Part shown: in pieces, positions 22,999 to 34,918 of the stretch
Numbering within the stretch: position 1 is the first letter of the stretch
Layout of the letters: each line of letters opens with the position of its first letter
From: Dolomedes plantarius
Lineage: Eukaryota; Arthropoda; Arachnida; Araneae; Dolomedidae
DNA: 64,000 nucleotides
Direction of reading: 5' to 3'
NCBI GenBank assembly: GCA_907164885.2
Contig: OU015500.1
Coordinates: forward strand, 53,691,783-53,755,782
Translations under genes and position numbers: made by a program
The notes under the pieces: generated by a model
The model's database searches: none
Told to the model about the DNA's origin: nothing
Seen by the model: the letters and a program-made list of their open reading frames with translations, nothing else

Positions 22999-23665
22999 TC
23001 TGCATCAGAATTATGGATTTGAAAGGGAAGGCGAAGATTAAATTTAACAGACTTTTCAAAAATATTTATTTCATTGTTGTGAAACTTCTTTTACGCTGAA
23101 AATTCCCATAATTTTCCTTGTATGTAAAGATTGTATTATGTGAAAAGTATTATGTGAAATTGTATAATTGTATTATGTGAAAATTCACATAATTTTCCTT
23201 GTATGTAAAGATTGTATTCTGTGTGTATGTTTTTAACTCCCTAGAAGCTTATAAAAACAGATGAAAATTAGTTTCAATTTTATATATTACTGGAGAAATT
23301 AAATATCTACTTAAAAATGGGTCCTTGTTTCACCACTCTTTATTTATAAGAGAGGAAATAGTGATAAAATTTGTATTTTTTTAAATTTCTTCTATAGTAT
23401 ATTAAAATAATAATATATATTTTTGTAGATAAAATATTCAAAATATATTTTTCAGGAAATTTACATATTCTAAGTATTTCTAATTGTTAGATGCCATTAT
23501 AAAACAACTGATTTTGTAGAATTTTTTCTCGAATTTCATCGTATTAATATTACAGTAACATATTCTTATAATACAAATTTGAATGAAAGAAAAAGAATTT
23601 TAAATTTACAGACCTTAGTTAAAATAAACAAATCACACATATTTAGAAAAATATTAATGTAATGT
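22999..23665 (-). repeat. Family X 3' flank, copy 1
   Basis: Near-identical to 55716-56384, for example GGATTTGAAAGGGAAGGCGA and CTTGTATGTAAAGATTGTAT twice within each copy. Its distal part (about 23390-23650) recurs inverted at 26505-26800, just downstream of the plus-strand fragment of family X. It therefore appears to be the 3' non-coding part of that element. Confidence 0.72.
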
Positions 23666-23939
23666 AATGTCAGAGACATAGACAGTAGATGTCATGAGAC
23701 ACCAAAAAATATCAAAAAATAAGACCCTTTATCCTCAGTACGTACATTGAAGAATATATATTACATTGTTTTTTTTTGTAATTGAATCAGGATACGAGAA
23801 ATAATATTTACAATAAGAAAAAAAAAGGCAAAAAAATTAGTTTAAATAAATGTTAGAAATAAAAAATAAGGCAATTAAGTTTAAAATAATAAGTAAGTTA
23901 TATTTAATAAATTAAATTGGCAGGTTTGAACATCCGTGA

Positions 23940-24050
23940 GTACAGATAACAGAACTGCACTTTGCAGGATCGAACCGAGGACTGAAGCATGGGAAGCAAA
24001 AACGAACGCCCCACAACAGCATTCCCTGATAGGGTATCAAGTGTGGAACT
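23940..24050 (-). repeat. Possible tRNA-derived SINE head
   Basis: On the minus strand, GGTTCGATCCT (23976-23966) is a consensus-quality RNA polymerase III B box. A weaker A-box-like TGCTGTTGTGG lies upstream at a plausible distance (about 24016-24026). The T-stem does not pair well, so it is not a functional tRNA. A plus-strand frame of 110 codons (23936-24268) overlaps it and has no recognised pattern. Confidence 0.4.
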
Positions 24051-24734
24051 TCAATAAGAGGAAACTGCCTCGCATGGAACAGAAAAATAAAGGAAAAATG
24101 TTAAACACTATCAGAAACCACACTATCAGAATAACACTATCAGAATTAACCTGTGAACAATTAATGGACTGGGTAAGATTTGAAATATTAAGATCGGAAC
24201 ATAAATTTTTAATTTTTAAGTCGTCGTTCGGTTTTGGGATTTTTTTTCCAAAAAAATTCAATGCGTAAGTAAATTAAGTAATTTTGAAAGGTCCGATATT
24301 AATCCAATTGCAGTAATGTTTTCAGATAAGATTTTGAGAAAGTTTCATGAAATTGATTTGGGATATTGAATTTTGACTAGGTTGTACATTTTCTTGAGGG
24401 TATCTTTTTACCCTTCCGCCATTAAAAAAAAAACATGGCTCAGGTTTGGTTTCCCGCCTAACAGGAAATTCATCATTAGCAGCGGGAATTTCTTTCCTCC
24501 GGATTACGACAGTTTCCTAGGATAGAAAATTGGTTAGAGAGATTGATTCGATCATTAATGCTAGTTAAGTTAGAGTCGAGAGCAATTCGCTTTAGACTAA
24601 CCCAAATTTAAAAAATCACATTATGTTCGATTTCGTTCAAAATTACCACATCACATTGCATACCAAGATTATAATATTTTATACATTACATATACAATGT
24701 ATTTTTCATTTTCATAATAAAACTAAACTTTTGA

Positions 24735-24818
24735 ATGTAGTTCACTTTTTTATGCGGCCCGCCTGCCTTGAAAAAATTTACCATGTGGCCCAGATGCTGC
24801 AAAAGGTTAAACACCCTG
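24735..24818 (-). mobile_element. hAT-type terminal fragment
   Basis: Reverse complement from 24818 reads CAGGGTGTTTAACCTTTTGC followed by GGGCCACATG and GGGCGGGCCGCAT-like text. This is characteristic of hAT (Charlie-like) ends with repeated GGCC(A/G)CA motifs. The opposite end was not found. Confidence 0.55.
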
Positions 24819-24849
24819 CTTTAAGCTCATCGGCCTGATTCAGAGGTTT

Positions 24850-26126
24850 AACTTTTTCAGATTTAGGAATATAATCAAAAGTGGGTGTAGAAGAAAATTT
24901 AAACGCACACTTACTGTGCATAAGATTAAAAAGTTCTTTGAGATTGGGGATGTTAAACGTTATTTTGAAAAAAAAGAAATTCATGTTTTTCAAAAGTCCA
25001 TAGTAATCACACATGGTTTCCATTACTTATTTCACTGACACATTGAATTGTGTTTTGTTTTGTTTTTTATTATTAAATTTTGGCATTATCTTTTGAGAAT
25101 GTATTTTCGTTTTTATCAATGCAACTCTTGCAGAAGTGCCACGGACGGGTAAGGGTGACTCGGTAACGAATTTAACAATCCTTTCTACTGCTTGTGTGTG
25201 ACATGGAAAATTGCTGAACTCAGTACGTTGACTCTCCTGATCAGATTATTTTGCTTCCTAGTTTATAATCAGAAATATGCCTCGTTCTGTTACTTTAACA
25301 TCTTTACGTACAATCATATCAATATAATCCTTGGCATCAAAGTTTATACGTTGAACTTAAAACTTTCCAATGCCCCCTTCATTTTTCAGTCCTTGCTTTT
25401 AGAATCCGGCGTAATCCAAGCTGTCTTACGTGGCTGCGATCAACTGATATCATACATAGGAGGAGATTTTCAGAAGCAGCAAAGTACGAATTTCTTTGAA
25501 TGACTGGGTCAATTACATTTTTAAGAGTCTGATGGAGGTAACGTGAATAGCTTACAAGTTTCCACAAGTGCTTCGATCCATGGATATAAGATAGTTTCCG
25601 CTTTATGTGAAACGAAACAGATGCATATACTTACAAAATGTACTCAGTCAGTATTCGGAGATTTTTTTTGCAGTACATTCTGTTCCCACATACAAGTGAA
25701 GTATTCGGTTTGCTAATGTAAGCTATCATGAATAACAAAGTTTTCCTGGTTTTCTCATAGACAAATCAGAAGAGCACCTTCCAACAGAGATTGCATTAGA
25801 CATTTCTAACAAATATTTTGGGTCCACACTTAAATCATCCTTAATTTCTAGTAATGGAATGCCATTTTCAATAGGTGATAATTCAATTACTGGAAGTTCA
25901 TAGCAGTTTTCTAGTTGTTTACCTATTTCTCCTCCAAATTAGGACGTAGGCGCAGTTCATTTCCATGAAATAGACAAATCAACCACTGCAGTGGCCTTCT
26001 TAATTCCTTTTCAAATAAACGAACCACATCATTATTCAATCCAGTGTTCACGGCAGTTCCACCCATTCCAATTACAGTAATGTTTAAATTCTGGTTGTTG
26101 TCATTGAAAAATGCTATTATGCTATC
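24850..26126 (-). pseudogene. Family X gene, degraded (unknown, multi-copy)
   Basis: From 26126 downward the minus strand gives VIGMGGTAVNTGLNN and RPLQWLICLFHGNEL. Farther on comes TLKNVIDPVIQRNSYFAASE with LLCMISVDRSHVRQLGLRRI, then INFDAKDYIDMI, and finally CDYYGLLKNMNF. I know these motifs in this order from repetitive arthropod proteins of unknown function. The NTG-type motif after a beta strand resembles an RNase-H-like fold, but I will not assign activity. Numerous stops and frameshifts separate the pieces. A second, opposed fragment starts at 26150. Confidence 0.6.
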
Positions 26127-26149
26127 TTATATACATTTTCCAGTGCCAG

Positions 26150-26500
26150 AAATCTGCTTCTGAAAATCTCGTCCTTTGTATGATATCAGATGATCGCAGT
26201 CATGTAAGAGAGAGCTTGGATTACCCCGGAATCTAAAAGCAAGGGCTGAAAATGAAGGTGGCATCAAAAAGTTTTTATTTCAACGTATAAACTTTGATGC
26301 CAAGGATTATATTGATATGATTGAATGGAATGATGTTAAAGTAACAGGACTTCCTATGAAGAGGCATATTTCTGATGACAAACATAAAGCAGTTCAATGT
26401 GTCAGTGAAATAAGTAAAGCAAACCATGTATGATTACTATGGACTTTTGAAAAATATGAATGTTTATTTCAAAATAACACTTTGCCTTTAAAGACATTAC
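26150..26500 (+). pseudogene. Family X gene, inverted 3' fragment
   Basis: The plus strand encodes, in several frames, ENLVLCMISDDRSHVRE, RINFDAKDYIDMIEWNDVKV, and CVSEI, then YDYYGLLKNMN. This is the same order as in the minus-strand copy at 25560-24850 but in opposite orientation. The cleanest frame ends in TGA at about 26433. It starts abruptly at a point internal to the gene, consistent with 5' truncation or inverted duplication. Confidence 0.6.
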
Positions 26501-26504
26501 ATTA

Positions 26505-26800
26505 ATATTTTTCTAAATAAATGTGATTTGTTTATTTTAACTAAGGTCCGTTAATTAAAAATTGTTTTTTTCATTCCAATGTTTATTATAAGAATATACT
26601 ACTGTAAAATTAAGATGATGAAAATTGCGAAATTCTACAAAATCAGTTGTTCTGTAATGACATCTAAAAATTAGAAATACTTAGAAATACCTAAGTTTCT
26701 TGTAAAAATATTTTGAATATTTTATTTACAAAAAATATATATTATTAATTTAATATACCATAAAATAAACAGAAAAAAAGAATTTTATCTCTTTTCACAA
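26505..26800 (+). repeat. Family X 3' flank, inverted copy
   Basis: Reverse complement of about 23390-23650 (shared blocks include AATAAATGTGATTTGTTTAT and ATAATAATATATATTTTT-like text), diverged by substitutions and small indels. It follows the plus-strand coding fragment, as expected for that element's 3' region. Confidence 0.65.
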
Positions 26801-26944
26801 AAATATCTATTTTGAAGCACCTGAAAAATATTTCAGTAGAGCAATAAAATTTTATATTCAATACCAAAAGGCAGCTTTTGAAAGCTATAGCATAATGAAA
26901 TTTCAAACCATCTTTTTTTTCGCCTCGTCATACTACAATGCACT

Positions 26945-27050
26945 AGTGTCATCTGATTGGACATTCAGTTGCACGTGATTGAAAAGGCGCCATTAAAGAT
27001 TGATTACAAGTTCGTTGAAATTAATCCACAAGTAAGTTTCATTCGTTAGT
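26945..27050 (+). promoter_or_regulatory. Possible promoter/first-exon segment
   Basis: A moderate-GC patch in AT-rich DNA contains ATTGG (inverted CCAAT), CACGTG and GGCGCC, then a strong splice-donor match CAAGTAAGT at about 27040. Similar ingredients (CCAAT, then AGGGTAAGT) lie at 57.9-58.06 kb, upstream of the second copy of the 3-kb repeat. This is suggestive only; no start codon or coding exon is attached. Confidence 0.2.
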
Positions 27051-27330
27051 CTTAAATTATTGCCTTTAGATTTTATTTAACGCCCTTACATAGTGAACAT
27101 TATTCTATTTCTGTTATAAGATAGTGTTTTAATCCAAGTTATATATGAATTGACCATATTTCAGATCAAACTCTACTGAACTGAGTGTATTGAATTAGCA
27201 ATACTTATGGCACTTACGAGCACTTTCGTATGTATAAATAAAAACATTTTGTTTCGGAATAATTTAAGATTCGTGTTTCAGTTAATATTTTAGATGGACA
27301 AAGGAAGTAAATGGACTCTTGTGAAAGTCT
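27051..27330. other. Unannotated spacer
   Basis: AT-rich, no gene or repeat recognised. Confidence 0.35.
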
Positions 27331-30312
27331 TAAGTATTTGCTAATTAAATTAATATTTAGAATTGTAATTTGTACGCACTATTTAGATTTTTATATCCTT
27401 TAGAAAGTATAAAATACATGACACAAATATCAATTCCAAATCTACATAGTTGAAAAATAAAAATGTATTTTCATTTCCAGTATAATATTTTCCATTTTAT
27501 TTCTTTAAAGAAATTTGAAAGAAAATTATAATGAAATTTTTTTTAATATGTTAATCCAAATTAAACATTTTTTTACTACTGGATTGATAAATCAGTTACA
27601 CATGATTCCTCCATAGTAAATTCATGCATAGTATTCAATGGTGGAAAAATTGTCCATTTTCCTATTAAATATATTTTACAATGTTCTTATTGCCAGGTAT
27701 CAATAGGCAACAAATTATCCATGTCTAAATGTTAAAAGATGGATTCAAAAACGTTCCACATTATAAAAGATTCTAAAAATGAACTTGTAAATCATACAAA
27801 AGGATCTATTGAATTCCTTATCAAATTGTGTTTTGAGTAAACTTTATAAAATACACTGCATTTTATACATTATAAAGAAATAAAGAACAAATATTCTTAA
27901 AATTTTTGTGTTCATAATTTAAAAGAATGTATTTAGTATAATTATATATTTTAATTTAAATGCTAAACACTAATAGGTATTTTTCATGTATAATCTTAAT
28001 AGCCTTAAAATATAATTTTTTTAAAATTCTATTTATAATGTTCTATGTGTACACTCAATTGCTATATATGTATGTGTTATTCCTACTGGGTGAAATTTCT
28101 TTATGTCTATCGAGAGCAAAGATATATTCAAAATTTCAAAACCAGATCAAAATATTGTTTAATCAGTATCCACATGTCAAGTAAATATTGAAACAATAGC
28201 AAATATTGGAGCATTTTTTTATCTTGAATATCTCATTAAATAAAAAGCTTATTTAAGGAACATTTTGAATTTCAATTGCTATTAATCAATATTTTGAACT
28301 GGCTTTGATATTTAGATTATATTTCTACTCTCTCTGAAGATATAAAATAAAACAATTTCACTCTTTAGGAATAACATAATGGTGCATACTTTTTGCAACT
28401 GAGTGTATATATTCTTGCAATTGAGTGTATATATATTTTCAAGAATTATTAATTTTTGTATGTATGTGAACTCCATTGTATTCCTGAATTCATTCAAAGA
28501 ACCTCTGGAGTAATGAGAAGTTTAGAGTTTTAAATTTGTGTCAATATAGATGCCACGTGCATTTAATTTTCTAATTTGTATCGTGTTTGAAATCACTTTT
28601 ATCAGTGTTATTAGAGATGATGGCAGTGAAAATTATTCCAAAATAGACTATTTAGATACATAAATTGTTTCTTAACTTATTAATTTGCATTCCATGTTTT
28701 TAAATTATATATTTATAAGTATATAGATTTGTAGATTATCAGAATGTGTACATACAAAAAATTGCTTTATTGTAATAGATATTGTACGATAAGAGTTTTT
28801 ATAAATCTGAGAATGTTCTCAATAACTATCTATAAGCTGTTCATCTCTAAAGGTCTTTTGGAAATTATTTTGTTGTCATGCTGTGCAAAATAAATGTGAA
28901 CTTATTGGCTTAATATATATATATAAAGGGTAAAATTAGTTTCTTTTCCCCTTTTTATATTAGTGATAAGCAAGTTTATAAAGAACTCTACTTTTCAATA
29001 CTTCTTGGTTTGATAAAACATTAAATTTTTATTATGGCATTATAAGAAAATATTGGTTTTTTTTACAGAATTTTGAAACTGAAATCTATTCAGAGCTTCA
29101 GGCTTGAAAGACAAATACCACTTGGATCTCATAACCTGCGTAAGTTTTTAACGCCACTGAGCCTACCTTTTTTTATTCTCGAGATATACTTTTATTTTCA
29201 GCAGTGGACTTGTGGCCCAAATCACTGTTTTTAATATTTTTTTAGATTTATTTTTAACTAATTAAATTTTTTCTATGAAAAAAACTAAAAATATTTATTA
29301 AACAACTAAAAATTTCAAATTAGTTTTTTTAACTTAGACGCTAATCTGAACTTTCTCATAAACTTTGGTCTCAATAATTTGTGGATAGAATATTGATTTT
29401 CTTTATTTATTCTTTTTTAACTGTGAAGCTTGTTGTTAAGGTTTTAGGTGAGTGAGAAAGTGCAGTCCGGGGATTTCAGTTAACACGACTCTTGTGAAAG
29501 ACTTTAACTCTTGCCAAAAAAAGAGATTTATATTATAAAATTATAAAATGCCAAGGTTTATTTAGAAAATATAAAATGTGTTCATAGACAAAGTTTGTTT
29601 ATAAAATTGTAGATAAGACATCCATTGTGAGTTGTGGTTTATTATATCAAAATGTGTGTTTGATAAGTGAATGAAATAACCCTTTCTTAATAATGGAATA
29701 GAACTCCTGTATAATCAATGAATTCACGGATACAAGATACAGTTCCAAAAAGCAAAACGCCTGGTTTACAGAGTCTTTTATAATAACAGAAAAATGATAT
29801 TTATATTATGAAAATGTGAAGTGCCAAGCTTTATTTATTCTTAATGGTTAACATTAAAATTTTAAAAATATTTTTAGAATTTCCTGATAAGTTGTTAGAG
29901 GTTCGTTGATAATTCATTACAGAAGTAGTAAAAAGGAAATTGCTTTTGGATGTATTAGATCATTAGTTAATGGGCTAAGTAATTTTAAATTTTGGTAAAA
30001 TTTAATTTTATGCATGCCATAAATTTTTCTCTCTGTTAAACATGTTTATTCCATTTTAAGTCTTAATACTTATATAAAGAATTTGGATTAAATGAAAACA
30101 GTAATGAGTGATGGTGAAAATGTATTAAATGTGGTAATTGAATTGCTTGATGTTCTAAGACATAAAATTTCTGATCATCAAAATACAATAATTGACTTCT
30201 TGACTGAACAACTGACTTTATTATTAAACAATATCCTATTTTGCTACCCCCCTTGTTTAAGTATATAATCATCCTTCAAATCCTAATAGACCATTATTTT
30301 ATATTTTTGATC
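27331..30312 (+). repeat. 3-kb repeat, copy 1 (P-element-like)
   Basis: Collinear with 58088-61266 from TAAGTATTTGCTAATTAAAT to CCATTATTTTATATTTTTGA, with few substitutions and several indels; copy 2 carries small insertions near 58.4, 59.3 and 60.05 kb. Copy 2 continues into a P-element/THAP9-like transposase, copy 1 does not. Copy 1 contains an exon-like block at 29069-29139 (TTTTACAG before, GTAAGT after) with an open frame including RLERQIPLGSHNL. Confidence 0.88.
30090..30269 (+). pseudogene. P-element-like transposase fragment, copy 1
   Basis: Frame MKTVMSDGENVLNVVIELLD continues to PPCLSI and then stops at 30267-30269. It is the same segment as 61038-61215 in copy 2, which goes on into HPSNPNRPLFYIFD. 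Here a short deletion after CCTTGTTTAAGTATA shifts the frame and homology is lost from about 30313. Confidence 0.65.
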
Positions 30313-30904
30313 CTGTACTAAATTTGTACTAAATTTTTTAAAATTCCACTGAGCATCTTGTTTAGCTGTTTAAAAAATGGGGGGAAATGCATTGTAAATT
30401 GTCTTTACTTTCTCAAAGTTTCATAATTAAATATGTTGATAAGTTGTGCCTGAAAAATAACTCAACTGATTCTGAACATCAGTTGGAGTTTTATGGAAAG
30501 CCAAATTATATGGAAAGTTATACAATAGTTAGTTGAAATTGTTTCTTGGAAGTTTTGCGAGGTAGTATTCTAGTTCATGTATATTAAAGTCTTATTTAAA
30601 TATTGTGCTAAACATATTCAGCACATTGAAAGTCTGATTACTTCTCAACTTTTAATCACCAGGCAATTTTTGGTATTAAATTATATGCTCAGTGCATATT
30701 CCATTATGTGTAATTTTCACTTAATCTGATTTGAAAATTCATGTGAGGAGAAATTTTTGGTTCAGTTAAATCAGAAAAGTGTAGAAAACTTTTTAAAAAG
30801 TTGGTTTTTTCCCATTTTTTTCAAACTGTGACACTGAAAATACCGATTATGTCTTTAGCCCTAACATAGTTTTTAACAATGATATGATCCATAACAAAAA
30901 TTCG
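30313..30904. other. Unannotated AT-rich DNA
   Basis: Follows the truncated P-like repeat. No further transposase motif is visible in any frame. Confidence 0.35.
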
Positions 30905-31310
30905 ATGCTACATTTTTTTTTCTTCTTTTATTTATATTACATTTATTTTCCTCATTGTATAACTTTTTGAATACTACTCAAACCAATTCTATTGTTACTC
31001 AATTTCAAAAAATCATATTTCAAATTTTAAGGATCGATCGGTAGTCAATGCGCTGAGAAGGGCCCTAGCTGAATTCAATTTGTATCCGTCCCAAATGTTA
31101 GAAGCATGCTACATTTTTTTTCTTCTTTTATTTATATTACATTTATTTTTCTCATTGTATAACTTTTTGAATACTACTCAAACATCAATTCTATTGTTAC
31201 TCAATTTCAAAAAATCATATTTCAAATTTTAAGGATTGATCGGTAGTCAATGCGCTGAGAAGGGCCCTAGCTGAATTCAATTTGTATCCGTCCCAAATGT
31301 TAGAAGCACG
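30905..31310 (+). repeat. About 203-bp tandem duplication
   Basis: Two adjacent copies, each running from ATGCTACATTTTTTTT through TCGGTAGTCAATGCGCTGAG and AAGGGCCCTAGCTGAATTCA to CCCAAATGTTAGAAGCA, differing at only a few positions. The GC-rich second half could be an older SINE-like piece. Confidence 0.9.
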
Positions 31311-31504
31311 CTACGCCTATGGTCCAAAGTATACATGTAAGGGGGTCATACTACCTTTTTTATTTCACTGATAAGCAAATAGACGAGTGCTCTGCACTAA
31401 AATGTTTTACTGATCTTGTTGAGAAGTATTGGAGAGCACGTGCACTGATTGCATAGGTGCTATTTTTGGTAGTGTGTGGCATTTGTAAAATAAATAAATA
31501 AATA

Positions 31505-32318
31505 ATGAACTCTGCTTTTCAATGCTTCTTGGTGTCACAAATCACTCTAATTTTTATTATGGCATTGTAAGAAAATATTGGTTTCTTTACAGAATTCTGA
31601 AACTGGAATCCATCTTCACATTGTGATTTCCATGAAAAGATTCCACAACTCACTTGGCAGTGTGCTCGATTCATAATCTGTAAGTTCATTTTAACCTCAC
31701 TGAACCCATTTTTTTTTTTATTCTCTAGATATCCTTTATTTTTTTCAGCAGTGAACTTGTGGGCAAAATCACAAAGTTGATAATATATTTTTTTAAAATT
31801 TATTTTTTGTACTTAAATTTGAATTTTTCTATGAAAAACCATAAAAAATATTTTTATTACATAATTCTTAATTAATAAACAACTCAAATTTTCAAATTTC
31901 TCTTTGTATATTTTATACGCTAATCCGAACATTTTCATAAACTTTGGTTGCAGTAATTTGTGGATTGATATTGATTTCCTTTATTCATTATATTTTTAAC
32001 TGGCAAGCATGTTATTAAAGTATTAGGTATGTCTGAAAGTGCAGTTCAGGGACTTCAGTTAACCGTGACTCTTGTGAAAGTCTTTTATCATAACTGCTTA
32101 CCAAAAAAAATTTTATATTTTTATATTATAAAGATATAAAATGCCAAGGGTTATTTTACTCTTGATAGTTAATGTTAAAAATTTTTTGATTTAATTATCA
32201 GAATTTCATGAGAAGTAGTTAGAGGTTCATTCATAATTCCTTACAGAAGTAATAATAATAATAATATTGCTTTTAGATGTATTAGATTATTCGTTGATGA
32301 GCTAATAGGTAGTTGAAT
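31505..32318 (+). repeat. Diverged third copy of part of the 3-kb repeat
   Basis: Parallels 28985-30000: AACTCTGCTTTTCAATGCTT, TTTTTATTATGGCATT, AGAAAATATTGGTTTCTTTA, then CAG with AATTCTGAAACTGGAATC, and later GCAGTTCAGGGACTTCAGTT. It is much more diverged than the 27 kb/58 kb pair, so the repeat duplicated locally at an earlier time. Confidence 0.75.
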
Positions 32319-33333
32319 GTCATTTGGAATACTAACTTCTGCCTAGTATTTAATTTTATTATTTCATTGTCAAATTTTGGTGGAGATCTGTCACATAAAA
32401 TATATTTTTGTGAGCAGCTGTTATTATAAAGTGTAAGGATAAGGGCAGTAAAAAAATATTCCAAAATATATTATTTAGGTTCAGTTAATTATTAAATAAT
32501 TGTTGACTATAATAAGGTTATGTTTGCAAGTGTGTAGGTTTTTTTATGGTGTATTATTTGGTTTATCTAAGTTAAGTTGAAAAATGATGCAAGCATACAA
32601 AGATTGACTGGCTGTCAATGTTGAGTGCAGTAGCATAGATTATTTTACAAAGTGCAATAAAATACTTTTAACTTTTCAAACCGAACTTCTAACCAAAATT
32701 TTTAAAAAAATTTAATGAAACTTTTAAAATTGGAAATATTTTCATGGATCTAAGGAATGGAACATAACACCTGTATTGTCAACTAAGTCATGGATAAAAG
32801 ATGCAGCCCTAAAAGCAAAAGGCCTGGTTTCTGTATACTTTTATAATAATCATGTTACAACAGTATACAGAAACCAGGCTTTTTGCTTTTAGAACTGAAT
32901 CGTTTATCCATGAATTTGTTGACTATACGGGTTTTCTATTCCATTGTTAAGATCTGTGAAAATACTCTCATTAGCAAAATATTTTTTTAAAAACTTAAAT
33001 TTGGGTTAGAAGCTTGGTTCAAAAAGTCTAAGTGTTTTTTCACGCTTTATAATATAATCTATGCCATTTCACTCAACATTGACAGCTAGTCAATATTACC
33101 CACCTCATTTTTCAAATTAACCTAGACTAATCAAACAATATATCATAACAATTGTTAATAATTATTGAATCTAAATAGTATATTTTGAATAATTTTTTAC
33201 TGTGGTTATCCCTAATAACAGCTGCTCACAAATAAAAAAATATTTTATACACAGATCCCCACCATAATTTGACAATTAAGTAACAAAAGATATGCTCTAT
33301 TAAAATACTATGCAGAAGTTAGTATCCCAAATT
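32319..33333. repeat. Long palindrome 1 (about 0.5-kb arms)
   Basis: Arms 32319-32839 and 32862-33333 are reverse complements with substitutions and indels. The inner ends are strongest: GCCTGGTTTCTGTATACT at 32822-32839 and AGTATACAGAAACCAGGC at 32862-32879 around a 22-nt loop. The outer ends are GGAATACTAACTTCTGC against GCAGAAGTTAGTATCCC. The left arm belongs to the P-like repeat neighbourhood (compare 29690-29790). Confidence 0.85.
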
Positions 33334-33337
33334 ACTT

Positions 33338-34152
33338 TCTACCACAATTTTTGTAAAACCAATTACTGTGAAAGCTACATCATAGAATAAAGTTTTACTT
33401 TATTCATTATTATAGTAATAGATTAGTTGTTAAAGAGTATTCACCCTTTTCACTAAATTTCTCAGTACAGTAAGACATTCAATCCTGTCAATTAAATGAT
33501 TAGTTATTACAGATATAAATAAAATAGATTAGAATGCCTTGATAGAGTACAATAATTGAAAGCTGACTGAGAGACTTGAGATGACAACAAAATTTTCTTT
33601 TCACTATCGAGAATCACTCTCACGTTGAAAGTAAAGAAACACAAGAATGAAGATTGAATACTATATAAAATCTTAAATTTCTAAATCTGACCCAGCATCT
33701 GTATTAATGCTCTCTATGGCATGTTGTAATCAAATTTAGAAATTTAAGATTTTGTATGCTAATGTTTTACTTAGCATTCAATCTTTATTCTTGTGTTTCT
33801 CTACTTTCAACAGCATTATTGTCAATAGTGAAGAGGAAATTTTGGTGTCATTATAGACAAGTCTCTGATTCAGCTTTCAACGTTGAGCTGAAATTATGCT
33901 CAACATTAAAAACTTAATTGTACTCTTATCAAGGCAATCTACCCTATTTTATTTATATCTATAATAACAAATTAATCGACATGGTTGGATTTTCTACTGT
34001 ACAGAGAGAAATTTAGTGAAAAGGGGAATACTCTTTAACAAATATTTTATAACTATTTTCTATTAGTATATTTATTTAATCAAGTAAATATTTTTACATG
34101 ATGTAGTTTTCACAGTATGTAATTGGTTTTACAAAAAAAATGTGGTAGGAAT
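33338..34152. repeat. Long palindrome 2 (0.35-0.42-kb arms)
   Basis: Arms about 33338-33690 and 33730-34152: TACCACAATTTTTGTAAAAC outside on the left pairs with GTTTTACAAAAAAAATGTGG on the right, and CTTAAATTTCTAAAT near the centre pairs with ATTTAGAAATTTAAG. It begins only a few bases after palindrome 1 ends. Confidence 0.85.
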
Positions 34153-34533
34153 TTACTTCTTGGAAGTAGTTATCAATAAAATGACAACAGATTTAAAACT
34201 GCACTCATGTGTTGGGTGCTGTTTTGTATCAAGTTTTTTTAAACCCCTGTCTCAGAATTTATATTTCCTAATTGGATTTATTTAATTCTACTTTATCAAC
34301 AATGAATTTTTCAACTACTTTCAACAATCAACTATTTTTACAACAATAAATTACCCTTTAATGTACAAAACTATGCAAAAAATAATTTTCTTATCTGCAG
34401 AGCATTTACTAACTCTACATAGAAAAATAATTTAAATAAATTCTTTTGATTCATAAATTATATCTGGGGATGGGAGTCATTTTCCTTTCACATAAATTTA
34501 TGAACTGATTTTCTCTTTCTTTTTTTTCCCTAG

Positions 34534-34632
34534 ATGCTGTAAAGATGGAGCCAGAGGTACAGCGAAAGGATCCTGTTTTGTAGAAAATATAGAAAAAAAT
34601 TGTGTAAATGTGCTATGTACTTTCTAAATAAA
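34534..34632 (+). CDS. Candidate 3'-terminal exon with polyadenylation signal
   Basis: A pyrimidine tract ending TTTTTTTTCCCTAG (to 34533) is a strong acceptor. Two frames are open from it: one gives AVKMEPEVQRKDPVL and a TAG at 34581-34583. The other runs 30 codons, is Cys-rich, and ends in TAA at 34625-34627. AATAAA follows at 34627-34632, and a GT-rich stretch (TGTGTGTGTAT) about 40 bp downstream could be the cleavage-enhancer element. I recognise no protein family in either frame. It could be the end of a host gene with a long upstream intron, the end of a transposon gene, or a non-coding exon. Confidence 0.3.
34627..34632 (+). terminator. AATAAA polyadenylation signal
   Basis: Canonical hexamer with a downstream GT-rich element, adjacent to the candidate terminal exon. 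The hexamer is common by chance in AT-rich DNA; only the combination with acceptor and GT-rich region gives it weight. Confidence 0.35.
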
Positions 34633-34918
34633 CTATTTTTACTTTAAACCAGCTCTTTTCTGTATTTAAAAACATGTGTGTGTATAATTTTTCTCAAAAT
34701 TACAATAGAAGATATTACTATCATAGTACTATTTCTCAAAAATAGTACTATCAAGTGTTGGATATTAAGTCCAATATAATAGAAAAGAAAATATTTTTTT
34801 AAAATGACATAAGAATTTAATGAATTACTCTTTAATTCACAAAACTATGCAAAAAATAATTTTCTTATCTGTAGAGCATTTATTAACTCTACACCAAAAA
34901 ATAATTTAAATAAATTCT

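Larger units (their letters stand above)
34357..34918 (+). repeat. Pair of direct repeats flanking the candidate terminal exon
   Basis: About 90 bp at 34357-34445 recurs at 34829-34918 (ACAAAACTATGCAAAAAATA, then TTTTCTTATCTG and AATAATTTAAATAAATTC) with a few substitutions. The 34534-34632 exon-like unit lies between them. Confidence 0.8.

Noticed and set aside
28312..28497. 61-codon minus frame conserved at 59125-59310
   Set aside because: Conservation is explained by the recent 3-kb duplication; the composition is AT-driven and no domain is visible.
34534..34627. Short Cys-rich reading in one frame of the candidate terminal exon, superficially like a secreted knottin tail
   Set aside because: Only 30 codons, no signal peptide or upstream exon identified, and a competing frame is equally open. 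Not supported as a secreted peptide or toxin.
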